The notes beneath the pieces are model-generated. The model saw nothing but the letters and a program-made list of their open reading frames with translations, was not told where the DNA came from and did no database searches. From positions 1,848,001 through 1,912,000 of the forward strand of contig NZ_CP004078.1 of NCBI RefSeq assembly GCF_000612505.1: DNA of 64,000 nt, given 5' to 3'. Shown piece after piece: positions 1-8,804 of the stretch (position 1 is its first letter; each line of letters opens with the position of its first letter). The position numbers were made by a program, and so were the translations under genes. Origin of the DNA: Paenibacillus sabinae T27 (GTDB lineage Bacteria; Bacillota; Bacilli; Paenibacillales; Paenibacillaceae).

Positions 1-37
1 AGCGAGTAGGCGGCACAACAAGCTTCAAGTACAGCAA

Positions 38-71
38 GGCCCGGGGACGGTGGGTCCTCGGGCCTGCTTTT
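38..71 (+). terminator. Rho-independent terminator of an upstream gene
   Basis: GGCCCGGGGAC and GTCCTCGGGCC form an 11-bp stem with one G-U pair, followed by TGCTTTT. It would end a rightward gene lying mostly outside the window. Bases 1-9 (AGC GAG TAG) could be the end of that gene, but this cannot be confirmed. Confidence 0.65.
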
Positions 72-134
72 GAATATGGCGCTATCCGGCGCCGTTTTTA
101 CCTAATCTGCTGCATCCCGGCTCCGGCCGAGACT

Positions 135-1523
135 TTAGACGAACTTCCGCAGCACCTTTTTGCCGTCATAGGAGAAGCATGCCTTCTTGTCTTCGACGAC
201 AGTCTCCAGATGGACGGTCTTGCCCCACAGCGTGTGAATATGAGGCAGCGTGCGTTCCAGATATTTCAGATCCAGCTCGATGCCTTCATAGCGGTGGATG
301 ATGTATAGCTCGCCGTTGCGCTCGAAGTTGCCATCCTGCACGACGAGATAGGGGGCGCCGCCGTTGATGCGGGCCTGCACCAGCTGGTCCCTGACATTTT
401 CCCAGGCTTTGTCGGTGATCTTCCATTCCGGGCCTTTCTTCTCGAAGACATAAAGATCGAGATCCTCGACCAATTCTTTGGTCAGATAGCTGCGGATGAA
501 GGAGATATCGGAGTCGAGCTCCCGGACCTCGAAGATTTTGTCCCGGTCCCAGCGGCGTTCGATATCTTCGAGAATCTTCAGTCCCAGATAATACGGGTTC
601 AGGCTCTGGCGGGAGGGCTGCACCACCGCAGAGTTGAGCTTGGCGTACTCGATGGTCTCCTCCGGCGTCAGGTCCAGCTCCCGCATGATGCGCTGATGCC
701 AGTAAGACGCCCAGCCCTCATTCATTATCTTCGTCTCCATCTGCGGCCAGAAGTAGAGCATTTCATCATGCAGCATCGTCATAATGTCGCGCTGCCAGTT
801 CTCCAGACTGGCGGAGTACTGCTGAATGAACCAGACCAAATCTTTCTCCGGCTCCGTGGGGAACGGCTTATGTCCAGACGCGGGCTGCCGGGAGCCCCCT
901 GTGGCGTCATCGAGCCCCCAAAGATCGTTGTAAGGGTTGGCATCGGCAAGACCCTGCGCCGTTTCCCGGCGTCCTTTCAGCCGCCCTTCCGCGATCCGGC
1001 TATTGCCGAGCCTGCCCTGTTGGATCAGGCTAGGGTCGATATGCTCCTGGATGGACAGAACGGCGTCGATGAAACTCTCGACCGTGTCCGTCCCGTACTT
1101 GATCGAATATTCGCCGATCCGGTCGGCTGTGGCCGACATGCTCTCCACCATATTCCGGTTCGACTTGGAGAAGCGGACATTGTTCTTGAAGAAGTCGCAG
1201 TGCGCGAGCACATGGGCGACGATCAGCTTGTTCTGGACCAGCGAGTTGCCGTCGAGAAGAAAGGCGTAGCACGGATTGGAGTTGATGACCAATTCGTATA
1301 TTTTGCTCAGCCCGAAATCATATTGGGACTTCATCTTGTGAAACGTCTTGCCGAAGCTCCAGTGGCCAAAACGCGTCGGCATCCCGTAAGCTCCGAAGGT
1401 ATAGATAATATCGGCAGGGCAAATCTCGTAGCGCATCGGATAGAAATCCAGGCCAAAGCCGGAGGCGATTTCCGTAATCTCGGCTATAGCTTTCTCAAGC
1501 GCCTGTATCTCGTCGCTGGGCAT
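135..1523 (-). CDS. spoVR: SpoVR family stage V sporulation protein
   Basis: This 462-residue protein belongs to the SpoVR family, which in Bacillus is made in the mother cell and takes part in spore cortex formation; its biochemical activity is not established. The whole protein is family-like: an N-terminal region with [13 protein letters not shown] and [11 protein letters not shown], a central [22 protein letters not shown] stretch (given here only as a landmark), and a long alpha/beta C-terminus. No signal peptide or membrane segment is visible. I start at the ATG of MPSDEIQ because AAAGGAG lies 8 bases before it; a longer frame begins nine codons earlier without a good ribosome site. A SigE-like promoter lies upstream. 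In Bacillus relatives spoVR often sits near yhbH and prkA, but here yhbH is about 15 kb away and prkA is not in the window. Confidence 0.93.
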   Translation of the reverse strand: MPSDEIQALEKAIAEITEIASGFGLDFYPMRYEICPADIIYTFGAYGMPTRFGHWSFGKTFHKMKSQYDFGLSKIYELVINSNPCYAFLLDGNSLVQNKLIVAHVLAHCDFFKNNVRFSKSNRNMVESMSATADRIGEYSIKYGTDTVESFIDAVLSIQEHIDPSLIQQGRLGNSRIAEGRLKGRRETAQGLADANPYNDLWGLDDATGGSRQPASGHKPFPTEPEKDLVWFIQQYSASLENWQRDIMTMLHDEMLYFWPQMETKIMNEGWASYWHQRIMRELDLTPEETIEYAKLNSAVVQPSRQSLNPYYLGLKILEDIERRWDRDKIFEVRELDSDISFIRSYLTKELVEDLDLYVFEKKGPEWKITDKAWENVRDQLVQARINGGAPYLVVQDGNFERNGELYIIHRYEGIELDLKYLERTLPHIHTLWGKTVHLETVVEDKKACFSYDGKKVLRKFV

Positions 1524-1577
1524 GTACCCATCTCCTTTCCAGCTGTCCATCCTGTCAGCGGCAGACCGTTCTTAACA

Positions 1578-1606
1578 TGTATATGGCTAGTTGTGTGCAA
1601 ATATGA
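1578..1606 (-). promoter_or_regulatory. SigE-like promoter of spoVR
   Basis: Reading leftward, TCATATT (1606-1600), a 14-base spacer and CATATACA (1585-1578) resemble the SigE pattern kmATATT-N14/15-CATACAnT. The transcript would begin near 1571, about 48 bases before the spoVR start. SigE control fits the known mother-cell expression of spoVR in Bacillus. Confidence 0.5.
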
Positions 1607-1640
1607 GCCTCCCCAAGCACGAAAGTTAACAAAAAATCCC

Positions 1641-1669
1641 GTTAAACCTTTGAAAATTTTTGCTATAAT
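1641..1669 (+). promoter_or_regulatory. Extended -10 promoter for the histidine kinase
   Basis: TGCTATAAT at 1661-1669 is a perfect extended -10 element. The -35 position (GTTAAA, 1641-1646, 17-base spacer) is poor, as is common for extended -10 promoters. A leader of roughly 165 bases would precede the GTG at 1844. The rest of this 320-base gap holds the SigE-like site of spoVR and a hairpin at 1795-1817. Confidence 0.5.
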
Positions 1670-1794
1670 AAGCTTAACTTCTGCTCGAATCTACACCAGT
1701 AGACTATCTTCGCCTGCCGGATGGCCGGCGGTGCTTATATATTGGATTTCTATCACAGCAATGCAAAGCGGTTTCATGGCAAATTGCCCGTCGC

Positions 1795-1817
1795 AATGCC
1801 TTCTAGAGGAAGGCATT
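1795..1817 (+). other. Leader hairpin just before the kinase ribosome site
   Basis: AATGCCTTC and GAAGGCATT form a perfect 9-bp inverted repeat around a 5-base centre. It ends 13 bases before the GAGGAAG ribosome site at 1831. There is no T-run, so it is not a simple terminator; a role in translation or RNA stability is possible. Confidence 0.4.
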
Positions 1818-1843
1818 CAGTTCGTTTAGAGAGGAAGTAGACT

Positions 1844-3406
1844 GTGCATAGGGATAAACTAGCCATATTAAAGCGGTTAATTGCCGAAGAGGGCATATAC
1901 AAGGCACTGTATGAGCACCATCCGGACTGCGTCTACGTTCTGGATCTTAGAGGGCGCTGCATCGGTGCTAACCGCTCCGCTGAACAGCTGGCTGCACCCG
2001 AGGAAGTAAGGGGCATTTGGAGCAAAGCGCTTTTGTTCGGAAGCCGGACGGAAGCCGGGCGTCATTTTGTGCTGGCCTGTGCGGGCAATACAACTTCGTT
2101 TCATTTGAAGTTTATTCAAAAATTGGGCATTGTCGCTTCCGCCGAGGTAACATTTATCCCGATTGCAAATAAGGAAGACGTGGTTGGCATATTCGCCATT
2201 GTGCGGAACATCACCGCTGAGACGGTGGCGGAGAGCGGCGGGACCGCGCCAAGGGCCGCCTATCCAGAGCTGGACTACGAGCATCAAGACCCGCAGAGCC
2301 TGATCCTGGATTCGGTTACGGAAGGGATCTTCGGACTTGACAGGGACGGAGAAATTATCTTCATCAACAAAACCGCGATGTTCATGCTGGGGTACTCCAG
2401 TGAGGAAATCATCGGCGTACACAGCCTCTCGCATATCCATCACACCCGGCCTGACGGCTCCCGTTACTGCCCGAAAGAGTGCCCGATTCTTATGACGGTT
2501 GAGGACGGGACTTCAAGGACCATGAATGAGGAGATTTTCTGGCGCAAGGACGGCACCAGCTTCTGGGTGAACTACAGAGTGTCGCCCATCATGGAACGCG
2601 GCCAGATTGATGGTGCGGTCGTCGCCTTTACCGATATTACGAACGATCGGGAAATTCGCCGGGCGAAGGAGTCTGCCGAGCAGGCCTCCCGGGCGAAATC
2701 GGAGTTTCTGGCCATGATCAGCCACGAGATCCGGACCCCGATGAACGGCATGATCGGAATGGCCGATCTGCTGCTGGACAGTGATCTGGGGGAAGAGCAG
2801 CGGACGTATGCGGAGATTCTGCGCAGCAGCAGCTACAGTCTGCTGAATATTTTGAACGACATCCTCGATTTCAGCAAAATCGAAGCCGGCAAGATGCCGC
2901 TCGAGCCCGAACGGTTCGGCCTCCGGGAGATGCTCTCTGTGATCATCGATTTGTTCACGCCGAAGGCGGAGGAGAAGGGCTTGGCGCTTCGCTGGTGGGC
3001 GGATACAAGCGTCCCCGAGACGATTAAGGCCGATCCGAGCCGTCTGCGGCAGATTATCGTCAATCTGGTCGGTAATGCGCTGAAATTCACGGAGAAGGGA
3101 AGCGTGACGCTGTCCGTCAAGAACATCCTGCTGCCCGAATCGCCGAACTATCTGCTGGAATTTTCCGTACGGGATACCGGGGTCGGCATCGCCGAGGACA
3201 AGCTGGGGCTGCTGTTCCAGTCGTTCTCCCAGCTTCATCCGATGATTAACCGCAAATACGGCGGCACCGGACTGGGGCTGGCGATCTGCAAGCAGCTGGT
3301 GGAGCTTATGGGCGGAACGATCTTCGTGGAGAGCGAGGAGGGCCGCGGTTCCATCTTCCGGTTTATGCTGCCCTTTGTCAAAGAAGAGGCGGAAGTTCAA
3401 ATCTAA
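1844..3406 (+). CDS. PAS-domain sensor histidine kinase (orphan)
   Basis: This 520-residue kinase has two PAS domains (about 20-125 and 150-265), a HisKA dimerisation domain with the phospho-accepting His at residue 294 in [12 protein letters not shown], and a C-terminal HATPase domain with NLVGNALKF (N box), DTGVGI (G1) and GGTGLGLAI (G2). It has no receiver domain, no transmembrane segment and no adjacent response regulator, so it is probably a soluble orphan kinase. Such kinases in spore formers often feed the Spo0 phosphorelay, which is an inference here. The second PAS carries two cysteines (YCPKECPI). The start is a GTG with GAGGAAG 6-7 bases upstream. Confidence 0.88.
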   Translation: MHRDKLAILKRLIAEEGIYKALYEHHPDCVYVLDLRGRCIGANRSAEQLAAPEEVRGIWSKALLFGSRTEAGRHFVLACAGNTTSFHLKFIQKLGIVASAEVTFIPIANKEDVVGIFAIVRNITAETVAESGGTAPRAAYPELDYEHQDPQSLILDSVTEGIFGLDRDGEIIFINKTAMFMLGYSSEEIIGVHSLSHIHHTRPDGSRYCPKECPILMTVEDGTSRTMNEEIFWRKDGTSFWVNYRVSPIMERGQIDGAVVAFTDITNDREIRRAKESAEQASRAKSEFLAMISHEIRTPMNGMIGMADLLLDSDLGEEQRTYAEILRSSSYSLLNILNDILDFSKIEAGKMPLEPERFGLREMLSVIIDLFTPKAEEKGLALRWWADTSVPETIKADPSRLRQIIVNLVGNALKFTEKGSVTLSVKNILLPESPNYLLEFSVRDTGVGIAEDKLGLLFQSFSQLHPMINRKYGGTGLGLAICKQLVELMGGTIFVESEEGRGSIFRFMLPFVKEEAEVQI

Positions 3407-3416
3407 GCTCAAATCA

Positions 3417-3457
3417 AAACGGATACCCCTGGTAATAGGCGGTATCCGTTTCTTCTT
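3417..3457 (+). terminator. Terminator after the histidine kinase
   Basis: AAACGGATACC pairs perfectly with GGTATCCGTTT, followed by CTTCTT. It lies between the rightward kinase and the leftward degV gene and may act on both sides. Confidence 0.75.
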
Positions 3458-3509
3458 GGTATAAGTACTGTACAGCGATCAAGCCGCTGCGAAATCAGTG
3501 TAAGTCCGG

Positions 3510-4358
3510 TTATTCGTTCTTAAGGTACATCATGCCTACGGTACGAGGTCCGCAGTGGCTGCCGATTACGCATCCCGCTTCCATAACGGCAATTTCCTCC
3601 GCGCCTGCGCCTTCCAGCGCGTCGCATAAATATCTGGCGTCTTCCTCGGCCTGCGTATGCGCAATGATCACCAGCTCCTTGTCCATCCGTTCGATGTCGG
3701 AAAGCGCATGGGAGAGCATTTGCTCGACCGCTTTTTCCTTCTTGCCGCGGACTTTGCTCACGGGAACGATGGAGCCGTCGACCATTCGAAGCACCGGCCG
3801 GATCTTGAGCAGGCTGCCGATAAAATTCTGCATGCCAGAGCAGCGACCGCCCATATATAAATAATCCAGCGTATCAATGACGAACTCCGTGTTGAGCCGT
3901 TCCCGGTCCCGCTCCAGCATGGAGACGATTTCGCCGGAGCTGCTGCCGCCGAGAGCCGCTTTGGCCGCCTTTACGGCGAGCAGGGCGATTCCGCCGCACA
4001 CGGTGCAGGAATCCACGACCTGCACGCGTCCGGGAGGAAATTCCTCTGCGGCAAGCCGCGCGTTCTGGTAGGTGGAGGAAAGCGATGAGGAAAGGCTGAG
4101 ATACACAATATTGTCACCGCTCTCAATTACGGGCGCAAAGGCATGGATGAAGTCGGCAGGCGAAGGGGCGGCTGTCTTCGGCAGCGCACCGGCAGCGGCT
4201 ACTTTCCGGTACACTTCATCCGGTGTAATATCCACGCCGTCTCTGTATGTAGTATCCTCGAACACGACATACAGCGGGATAACGCCGATATCATAGGTTT
4301 CTTTCCAGCCTTGCGGCATATCGGATGTGCTGTCGGTAAAAATTTTGACGTTGGGCAT
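3510..4358 (-). CDS. DegV family fatty-acid-binding protein
   Basis: A 282-residue DegV-fold protein. Members bind a single fatty acid and, as FakB-type proteins, can present it to the FakA kinase for phosphorylation and entry into phospholipid synthesis; whether this one partners with a FakA is unknown. The family N-terminus FTDSTSDMP, the ligand-pocket loop SLSSSLSSTYQNA, the segment DTLDYLYMGGR and the C-terminal HCGPRTVG are all present. Length is normal. I chose the ATG of MPNVKIF because AAGGAG lies five bases before it; a GTG five codons upstream overlaps that ribosome site. The gene stands alone. Confidence 0.9.
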   Translation of the reverse strand: MPNVKIFTDSTSDMPQGWKETYDIGVIPLYVVFEDTTYRDGVDITPDEVYRKVAAAGALPKTAAPSPADFIHAFAPVIESGDNIVYLSLSSSLSSTYQNARLAAEEFPPGRVQVVDSCTVCGGIALLAVKAAKAALGGSSSGEIVSMLERDRERLNTEFVIDTLDYLYMGGRCSGMQNFIGSLLKIRPVLRMVDGSIVPVSKVRGKKEKAVEQMLSHALSDIERMDKELVIIAHTQAEEDARYLCDALEGAGAEEIAVMEAGCVIGSHCGPRTVGMMYLKNE

Positions 4359-4523
4359 GAAATTCTCCTTCACCGATGAATCGGATCACCTTAAGTCTAA
4401 AGCATGTATCGCGTATACGTTCATTATAGCATCTCCATGCTCCCATCGCGATGATCCGTTCCACGGCTTACGGACTCCTTCTGCCTGGCTTACTGTGAAT
4501 TCCGGGACGCCTTGTCCAGAGCA

Positions 4524-4560
4524 AACCGGCCGAGCGCACTGAAGCGCCCGGCCGGTTCTT
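4524..4560 (-). terminator. Terminator after the AraC/GyrI-like regulator gene
   Basis: AACCGGCCGAGCGC and GCGCCCGGCCGGTT form a 14-bp stem with one imperfect pair. Read leftward it is followed by TTTGCTCT and would end the regulator transcript. Confidence 0.65.
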
Positions 4561-4589
4561 GACGTACATAACCGCTCAATCAGCCTCGC

Positions 4590-5453
4590 TTAAGACTTCT
4601 TCAGAACCGGAATCCATATCTCGCAGCGGTAGTCTTCCGATGCCGGGTCTCCGGGCGGATACAGCTCGAATTCGGGCCCGCCCGAATGCTCGTAGCCGGT
4701 GCCCGGGAACCATTCCTGAAAGATCCTTGCCCACACACTCTGAATCGCATGCGGCATGGGGCCAACGGAGGTGAAGACGGCCCAGGTTGCGGCCGGAATG
4801 ACGGTGGAGGAGTAGCCGTCCGGGGCGGGTTCGCCGCTCTCCACGGCAATCCAATAAGTGAGCGTCTCCTGCTCGTGATTTATATCGGCGCATATCCCGA
4901 GCAGATCATGGACGCTGCCGCCCAACTCAAGAAGTTTGTCATAGGTGCCGTCCTTGTTGCATTCGAGCCAGAAAAGCGGGATTTTCCGCAAATTCTCTCC
5001 ATCGCGGGAGGAGGTCTTCATCGTTTTGCCAACCACGGTAAACGCTTCTTTGTGTACGATACGGTAATCCATTTCTTTGTCTCCCTTCAAGGACAAGTGG
5101 AAGGAGAGGCGGGGAAAAGCCTTTAGGACGGTCCCCGGCTCTCGCGCCGCCGAGGGCGTAATGCCGTGCGCCTTGCGGAATGCTTTGGCGAATGCTTCCG
5201 GAGAGTCGTAACCGTATTTGAGCGCAACGTCCAGCACCCGGATCGGCGTCATCGCCAATTCCTGCGCGGCCAGCGTCAGCCTCCGCTTGCGGATGTACTC
5301 GGCTACGGTCACTCCGGTCAGCAGATTGAACATCCGCTGAAAGTGGAAGGGCGAAGAGCAGGCCGCTTTGGCGATATCATCCATATTCACCGGTTGCGTC
5401 ATATGCCCTTCCATATAGTCCAAAGCGTCCCTCATGCGGTTCAGCCATTCCAT
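4590..5453 (-). CDS. AraC family regulator with GyrI-like effector domain
   Basis: This 287-residue protein joins an N-terminal AraC/XylS DNA-binding domain (about residues 1-105; two helix-turn-helix units, the first with MDDIAKAACSSPFHFQRMF, the second with ALKYGYDSPEAFAKAFRKAHG) to a C-terminal GyrI/SOUL-like small-molecule-binding domain (about 125-285) ending in EIWIPVLKKS. This is the Rob/BltR-like architecture of drug- or metabolite-sensing activators. The ATG at 5453 is chosen because AAAGGAG lies 10 bases upstream. The gene is alone, so its targets cannot be read from context. Confidence 0.88.
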   Translation of the reverse strand: MEWLNRMRDALDYMEGHMTQPVNMDDIAKAACSSPFHFQRMFNLLTGVTVAEYIRKRRLTLAAQELAMTPIRVLDVALKYGYDSPEAFAKAFRKAHGITPSAAREPGTVLKAFPRLSFHLSLKGDKEMDYRIVHKEAFTVVGKTMKTSSRDGENLRKIPLFWLECNKDGTYDKLLELGGSVHDLLGICADINHEQETLTYWIAVESGEPAPDGYSSTVIPAATWAVFTSVGPMPHAIQSVWARIFQEWFPGTGYEHSGGPEFELYPPGDPASEDYRCEIWIPVLKKS

Positions 5454-5606
5454 CGCTCGCCATCTCCTTTGCATTTATCCTACCATTCAGCGCTGCCCCG
5501 GTCCTGTTCTTCCGTGCTCCCTTGGGACAGTATCCCTCGGTTCATCCACACCAGTATATCGCAGTTACGGAAGCTGCGCTTGCCCCATCGCCTCATTGCG
5601 CGTACA

Positions 5607-5638
5607 GAAGAAAACCGCCCGGCCGAAGGCCAAGCGGT
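5607..5638 (-). terminator. Terminator after the maltose phosphorylase gene
   Basis: Read leftward, ACCGCTTGGCC pairs with GGCCGGGCGGT (two G-U pairs) around a TTC loop, followed by TTTCTTCT. It ends the pgmB-phosphorylase transcript. Confidence 0.8.
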
Positions 5639-5650
5639 GGAAGCTGCTTT

Positions 5651-7969
5651 TTATATGATTACAGGTATCCCTTGCGCAGTCACTTCGCCAAGTCCGTTCA
5701 CCGTGTACTCCTTGTCGTAAATCCGGATGGAAGCCGGGGTTTCGGTTTCGTTGGCGACCGTAACGGTTTGGTCGGTGACAGTTACCTTAAGCCGGGAACT
5801 GCGGAACATGATTTTGAACGAATACGACTTCCAGTGGCCCGGGTTGAACGGTTTCAGGATCAGACGGCCATCCTGGACACGCAGTCCGCCGAAGCCGTGG
5901 ACGATCGACATCCAGGTGCCCGCCATGCTGGTGGTATGGCAGCCGTCCTCGGTGTCGTTGTTGTAATTGTCCAGGTCAAGCCTTGAAGTGCGCAGGTACA
6001 TCTCGTAGGCCTTCTCCTTGTATCCCAGCTCGCAGGCGAGAACCGAATGGATGCACGGAGAGAGGGAAGACTCGTGAACGGTGATCGGCTCGTAGAAGTC
6101 GAAGTTCCGTTTTTTCGTCTCCAGGTCGTAGCGGTCGTTCAGGAAATACAGTCCTTGCAGCACGTCGGCCTGCTTGATATAGCAGGAGCGCAGAATGCGG
6201 TCCCAGGACCATTTCTGGTTCAGCGGCAGGTGTTCTTGGCCAAGCTCCCTGACCGGGATGATCTGCTTGTCGAGGAAGCCGTCCTGCTGCAGGAAAATGC
6301 CGCGTTCCTCGTCAGCCGGGTAATACATTTTGTCGATGATATCCTGCCACTTCTCCGTCTCGCTCTCCAGCAGATCCAGCTTGTCGACCAGCTCGGTATA
6401 GCGCGATTCTTCATTGTCCCGCAAATAGGCGAGCGCTTCGAGGGTATACTCCAGCGTCCAGGCGGCGATCCGGTTCGTGTACCAGTTGTTGTTCACATTA
6501 TTCTCGTACTCGTTCGGTCCGGTAACGCCGAGCATGACGTATTTGTCTTTATGCGGGGCGTAGTGCACGCGCTCTTCCCAGAAACGGGAGATTTCCGTCA
6601 GCACCTCCAGGCCGTATTGTCCGAGATAGGACTTGTCGCCGGTGTAGTTCACATAGTTGTAAATTGCGTAGGCGATCGCTCCGTTACGGTGGATTTCCTC
6701 AAAAGTGATCTCCCACTCGTTATGGCATTCCTCGCCGTTCATTGTCACCATCGGATACAGTGCGCCTTTGGTAAAGCCGAGCTTAAGGGCGTTCTCCTTG
6801 GCCTTTTCCAGATGCTTGTAACGGTAAATCAGCAGATTGCGGGCAATGGAGGCATCCGCGGTGCTGAGGTAAAAAGGAACGCAGTATGCCTCCGTGTCCC
6901 AGTAGGTGCTGCCGCCGTATTTTTCACCGGTGAAGCCCTTGGGTCCGATATTCAGCCGGTCATCCTCGCCGGTATAGGTCTGGTTCAGCTGAAAAATATT
7001 AAAGCGGATCGCCTGCTGGGCCGAAGGGTCGCCTTCAATAATAATGTCGCTTTCTTTCCATTTGTCCTTCCAGGCATCCGCCTGCTCCGTCAGCAGGGCT
7101 ACAAAACCGGCCTCCCTTGCCGACTGGAGAGCACTCTGCGCCGCCTCCACGAGCTGGCCCAGACCGTAGTTGCGCGAAGTCACGCTTGCGGCGTATTTGT
7201 AGACGACGACCTGCTCGCCCTGGTGCACCGGAACCTGAATGATATTCGCCACATACTTGTCGCGCAGAACCGGCTCGGCCTCGGCTTCCAGCTTCTCTCC
7301 GGCAACGACAATATCATACGCCATGGCGGTGGTCACATGAAAATCGAGCTTCTTCGTCTTCAGGGTCAGATAGCCCCCGCCGGGAAAGCCGTTCTTCTCA
7401 ACCTCATTCCAGAACTTCTCATCATAATTGGAATCCTTGTTCTTGATGTCCCCGTCCAGGTAGGGGGTTACCGTAATCGTTCCCGCAAAATTGAGCGGGG
7501 TGACCGAATAGCGGATCGCACCGATCTCCCGCCGGGTCATGCTTACAATTCGGATGCTTTCCACTTTAACTTCCTTCCCGTCCGCAAGGACGGCGGTGAA
7601 GCTGCGGGACAGCGTGCCTTCCTTCATGTTCAGCACCCGCCGAAATTCCGATACGGTGGAAGACGCGAGATCCAACGGAGTGCCGTCAATATCGATGTCG
7701 ATACCAATCCAGTTGGTGCTGTTCAATACTTTGGCAAAATATTCAGGGTAGCCGTTCTTCCACCAGCCGACCCGGGTCTTGTCGGGATAGTACACGCCGG
7801 CCATATAGCTGCCTTGAAGGCTGGGCCCGCTGTACTGTTCTTCAAAATTGGCGCGCCCGCCCATATAGCCGTTGCCCAAACTGAATACGCTTTCGGAAAT
7901 CTCCTGGGTTTGGGGATCGAATGATTCTTCAACAATGGACCATTCATCGACTTTTAAATATTGTTTCAT
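5651..7969 (-). CDS. mapA: Glycoside hydrolase family 65 maltose phosphorylase
   Basis: A 772-residue GH65 enzyme predicted to split maltose with phosphate into glucose and beta-glucose-1-phosphate in the cytoplasm. The N-terminal beta-sandwich begins with the family signature SVFSLGNGYMGGRANFEE; the (alpha/alpha)6 barrel carries STYWDTEAYCVPF and HNEWEITFEEIHRNGA, which contains the likely general-acid Glu; the C-terminus has a DGCHTTSMAGTW segment. Length fits maltose phosphorylases. Kojibiose and trehalose phosphorylases share the fold, but the neighbouring pgmB and the maltodextrin importer and GH13 genes favour maltose. It lies 52 bases behind pgmB and is probably co-transcribed with it. 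AAAGGAG lies 10 bases before the ATG. Confidence 0.88.
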   Translation of the reverse strand: MKQYLKVDEWSIVEESFDPQTQEISESVFSLGNGYMGGRANFEEQYSGPSLQGSYMAGVYYPDKTRVGWWKNGYPEYFAKVLNSTNWIGIDIDIDGTPLDLASSTVSEFRRVLNMKEGTLSRSFTAVLADGKEVKVESIRIVSMTRREIGAIRYSVTPLNFAGTITVTPYLDGDIKNKDSNYDEKFWNEVEKNGFPGGGYLTLKTKKLDFHVTTAMAYDIVVAGEKLEAEAEPVLRDKYVANIIQVPVHQGEQVVVYKYAASVTSRNYGLGQLVEAAQSALQSAREAGFVALLTEQADAWKDKWKESDIIIEGDPSAQQAIRFNIFQLNQTYTGEDDRLNIGPKGFTGEKYGGSTYWDTEAYCVPFYLSTADASIARNLLIYRYKHLEKAKENALKLGFTKGALYPMVTMNGEECHNEWEITFEEIHRNGAIAYAIYNYVNYTGDKSYLGQYGLEVLTEISRFWEERVHYAPHKDKYVMLGVTGPNEYENNVNNNWYTNRIAAWTLEYTLEALAYLRDNEESRYTELVDKLDLLESETEKWQDIIDKMYYPADEERGIFLQQDGFLDKQIIPVRELGQEHLPLNQKWSWDRILRSCYIKQADVLQGLYFLNDRYDLETKKRNFDFYEPITVHESSLSPCIHSVLACELGYKEKAYEMYLRTSRLDLDNYNNDTEDGCHTTSMAGTWMSIVHGFGGLRVQDGRLILKPFNPGHWKSYSFKIMFRSSRLKVTVTDQTVTVANETETPASIRIYDKEYTVNGLGEVTAQGIPVII

Positions 7970-8021
7970 TGCGGATCGTCTCCTTTGATTAACAATAATC
8001 TGAAATAGACCGACCTTTCAT

Positions 8022-8684
8022 TTAAACGGCGGCAAAAGCTTCCTTAAGCCGTGCGACGTTCATCTCCTGCAGGGACGGGATGACAAGGTTCGCGGCTCCA
8101 AGCGTCTCCGGCGAACCGATGCCGACGCTCGCCATGCCTCCGCGGATCGCCGCCTCGATTCCGGCCTCGGCGTCTTCGAAGACAACGCATTCGGCGGGAG
8201 AGACCCCGAGCGCTTCGGCTCCGAGCAGGAAGACTTCCGGATCGGGCTTGGCCGCGGACGTCTTGGTGCCGTCGATAATCGCGTCGAAATAAGGGGTGAG
8301 TCCGGTCTGGTCCAGAATCGTCATCGCGTTCTTGCTGGCGGAGCCGAGGGCGACCCATATTCCCTGACTGCGGCATTCCTTCAGGAAGTTCAGCGCTCCG
8401 GGAAGGATTTCGGAGCTGTCCATCTTCGAAATATATTCGACGTAGCGGTTATTCTTGCTCTCGGCAAGCTTGGCTTTTTCAGCCTCGTCCAGCGTAAGTC
8501 CTCCGATTTCCAGCAGGATGTTCAGCGAGGCGGTCCGGCTGACGCCTTTCAGCCGCTCGTTATCCTTCTCGGTGAACTCGAAACCGAGGCGGTCCGCCAG
8601 CTCTTTCCAGGCGATGTAATGATACTTGGCCGTGTCGACCAGCACGCCGTCGAGATCGAACAGGCAGGCTTTGACTTCTTTCAT
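8022..8684 (-). CDS. pgmB: Beta-phosphoglucomutase
   Basis: A 220-residue HAD-superfamily enzyme that converts beta-glucose-1-phosphate to glucose-6-phosphate, completing phosphorolytic maltose use. The catalytic loop FDLDGVLVDTAKYHYIAWK supplies the nucleophile Asp and acid/base Asp; ERLKGVSRTASL is the cap-domain substrate motif of beta-PGM; LGSASKNA and VFEDAEAGIEAA are the later HAD motifs. Length is typical. Its start is preceded by TTAGGAGGG. It leads a two-gene operon with the phosphorylase and has its own promoter with a repressor operator between the -35 and -10 boxes. Confidence 0.94.
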   Translation of the reverse strand: MKEVKACLFDLDGVLVDTAKYHYIAWKELADRLGFEFTEKDNERLKGVSRTASLNILLEIGGLTLDEAEKAKLAESKNNRYVEYISKMDSSEILPGALNFLKECRSQGIWVALGSASKNAMTILDQTGLTPYFDAIIDGTKTSAAKPDPEVFLLGAEALGVSPAECVVFEDAEAGIEAAIRGGMASVGIGSPETLGAANLVIPSLQEMNVARLKEAFAAV

Positions 8685-8727
8685 GTTAACCCTCCTAATA
8701 ACAGCAGTGTCGCCATTGATCGGCGGT

Positions 8728-8756
8728 ATTGTGCAAACGTTTGTACTAAATGTAAA
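8728..8756 (-). promoter_or_regulatory. pgmB promoter with LacI-type operator in the spacer
   Basis: Leftward, TTTACA (8756-8751), a 17-base spacer and CACAAT (8733-8728) form a SigA-like promoter. The spacer contains the perfect palindrome CAAACGTTTG (8734-8743), inside the near-palindrome GTGCAAACGTTTGTAC (8731-8746). The central CG is typical of LacI/MalR-family operators. A bound repressor would sit directly on the promoter. Confidence 0.7.
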
Positions 8757-8786
8757 AAAACAAATGAAGCTTGCGGCGCTTCATTT
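8754..8786 (-). terminator. Terminator after the lacI-type gene
   Basis: Read leftward, AAATGAAGC pairs with GCTTCATTT and is followed by GTTTTTTT. It separates the repressor transcript from pgmB; its T-run abuts the -35 box of the pgmB promoter. Confidence 0.75.
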
Positions 8787-8804
8787 ATTTACATGTTCTC
8801 GGCG

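Noticed and set aside
696-1829. Open frame of 377 codons on the plus strand
   Set aside because: It lies opposite spoVR, whose protein is clearly recognisable; the composition is that of a shadow frame.
6047-7924. Open frame of 625 codons on the plus strand
   Set aside because: It is antisense to the maltose phosphorylase gene, has no ribosome site and no family features.
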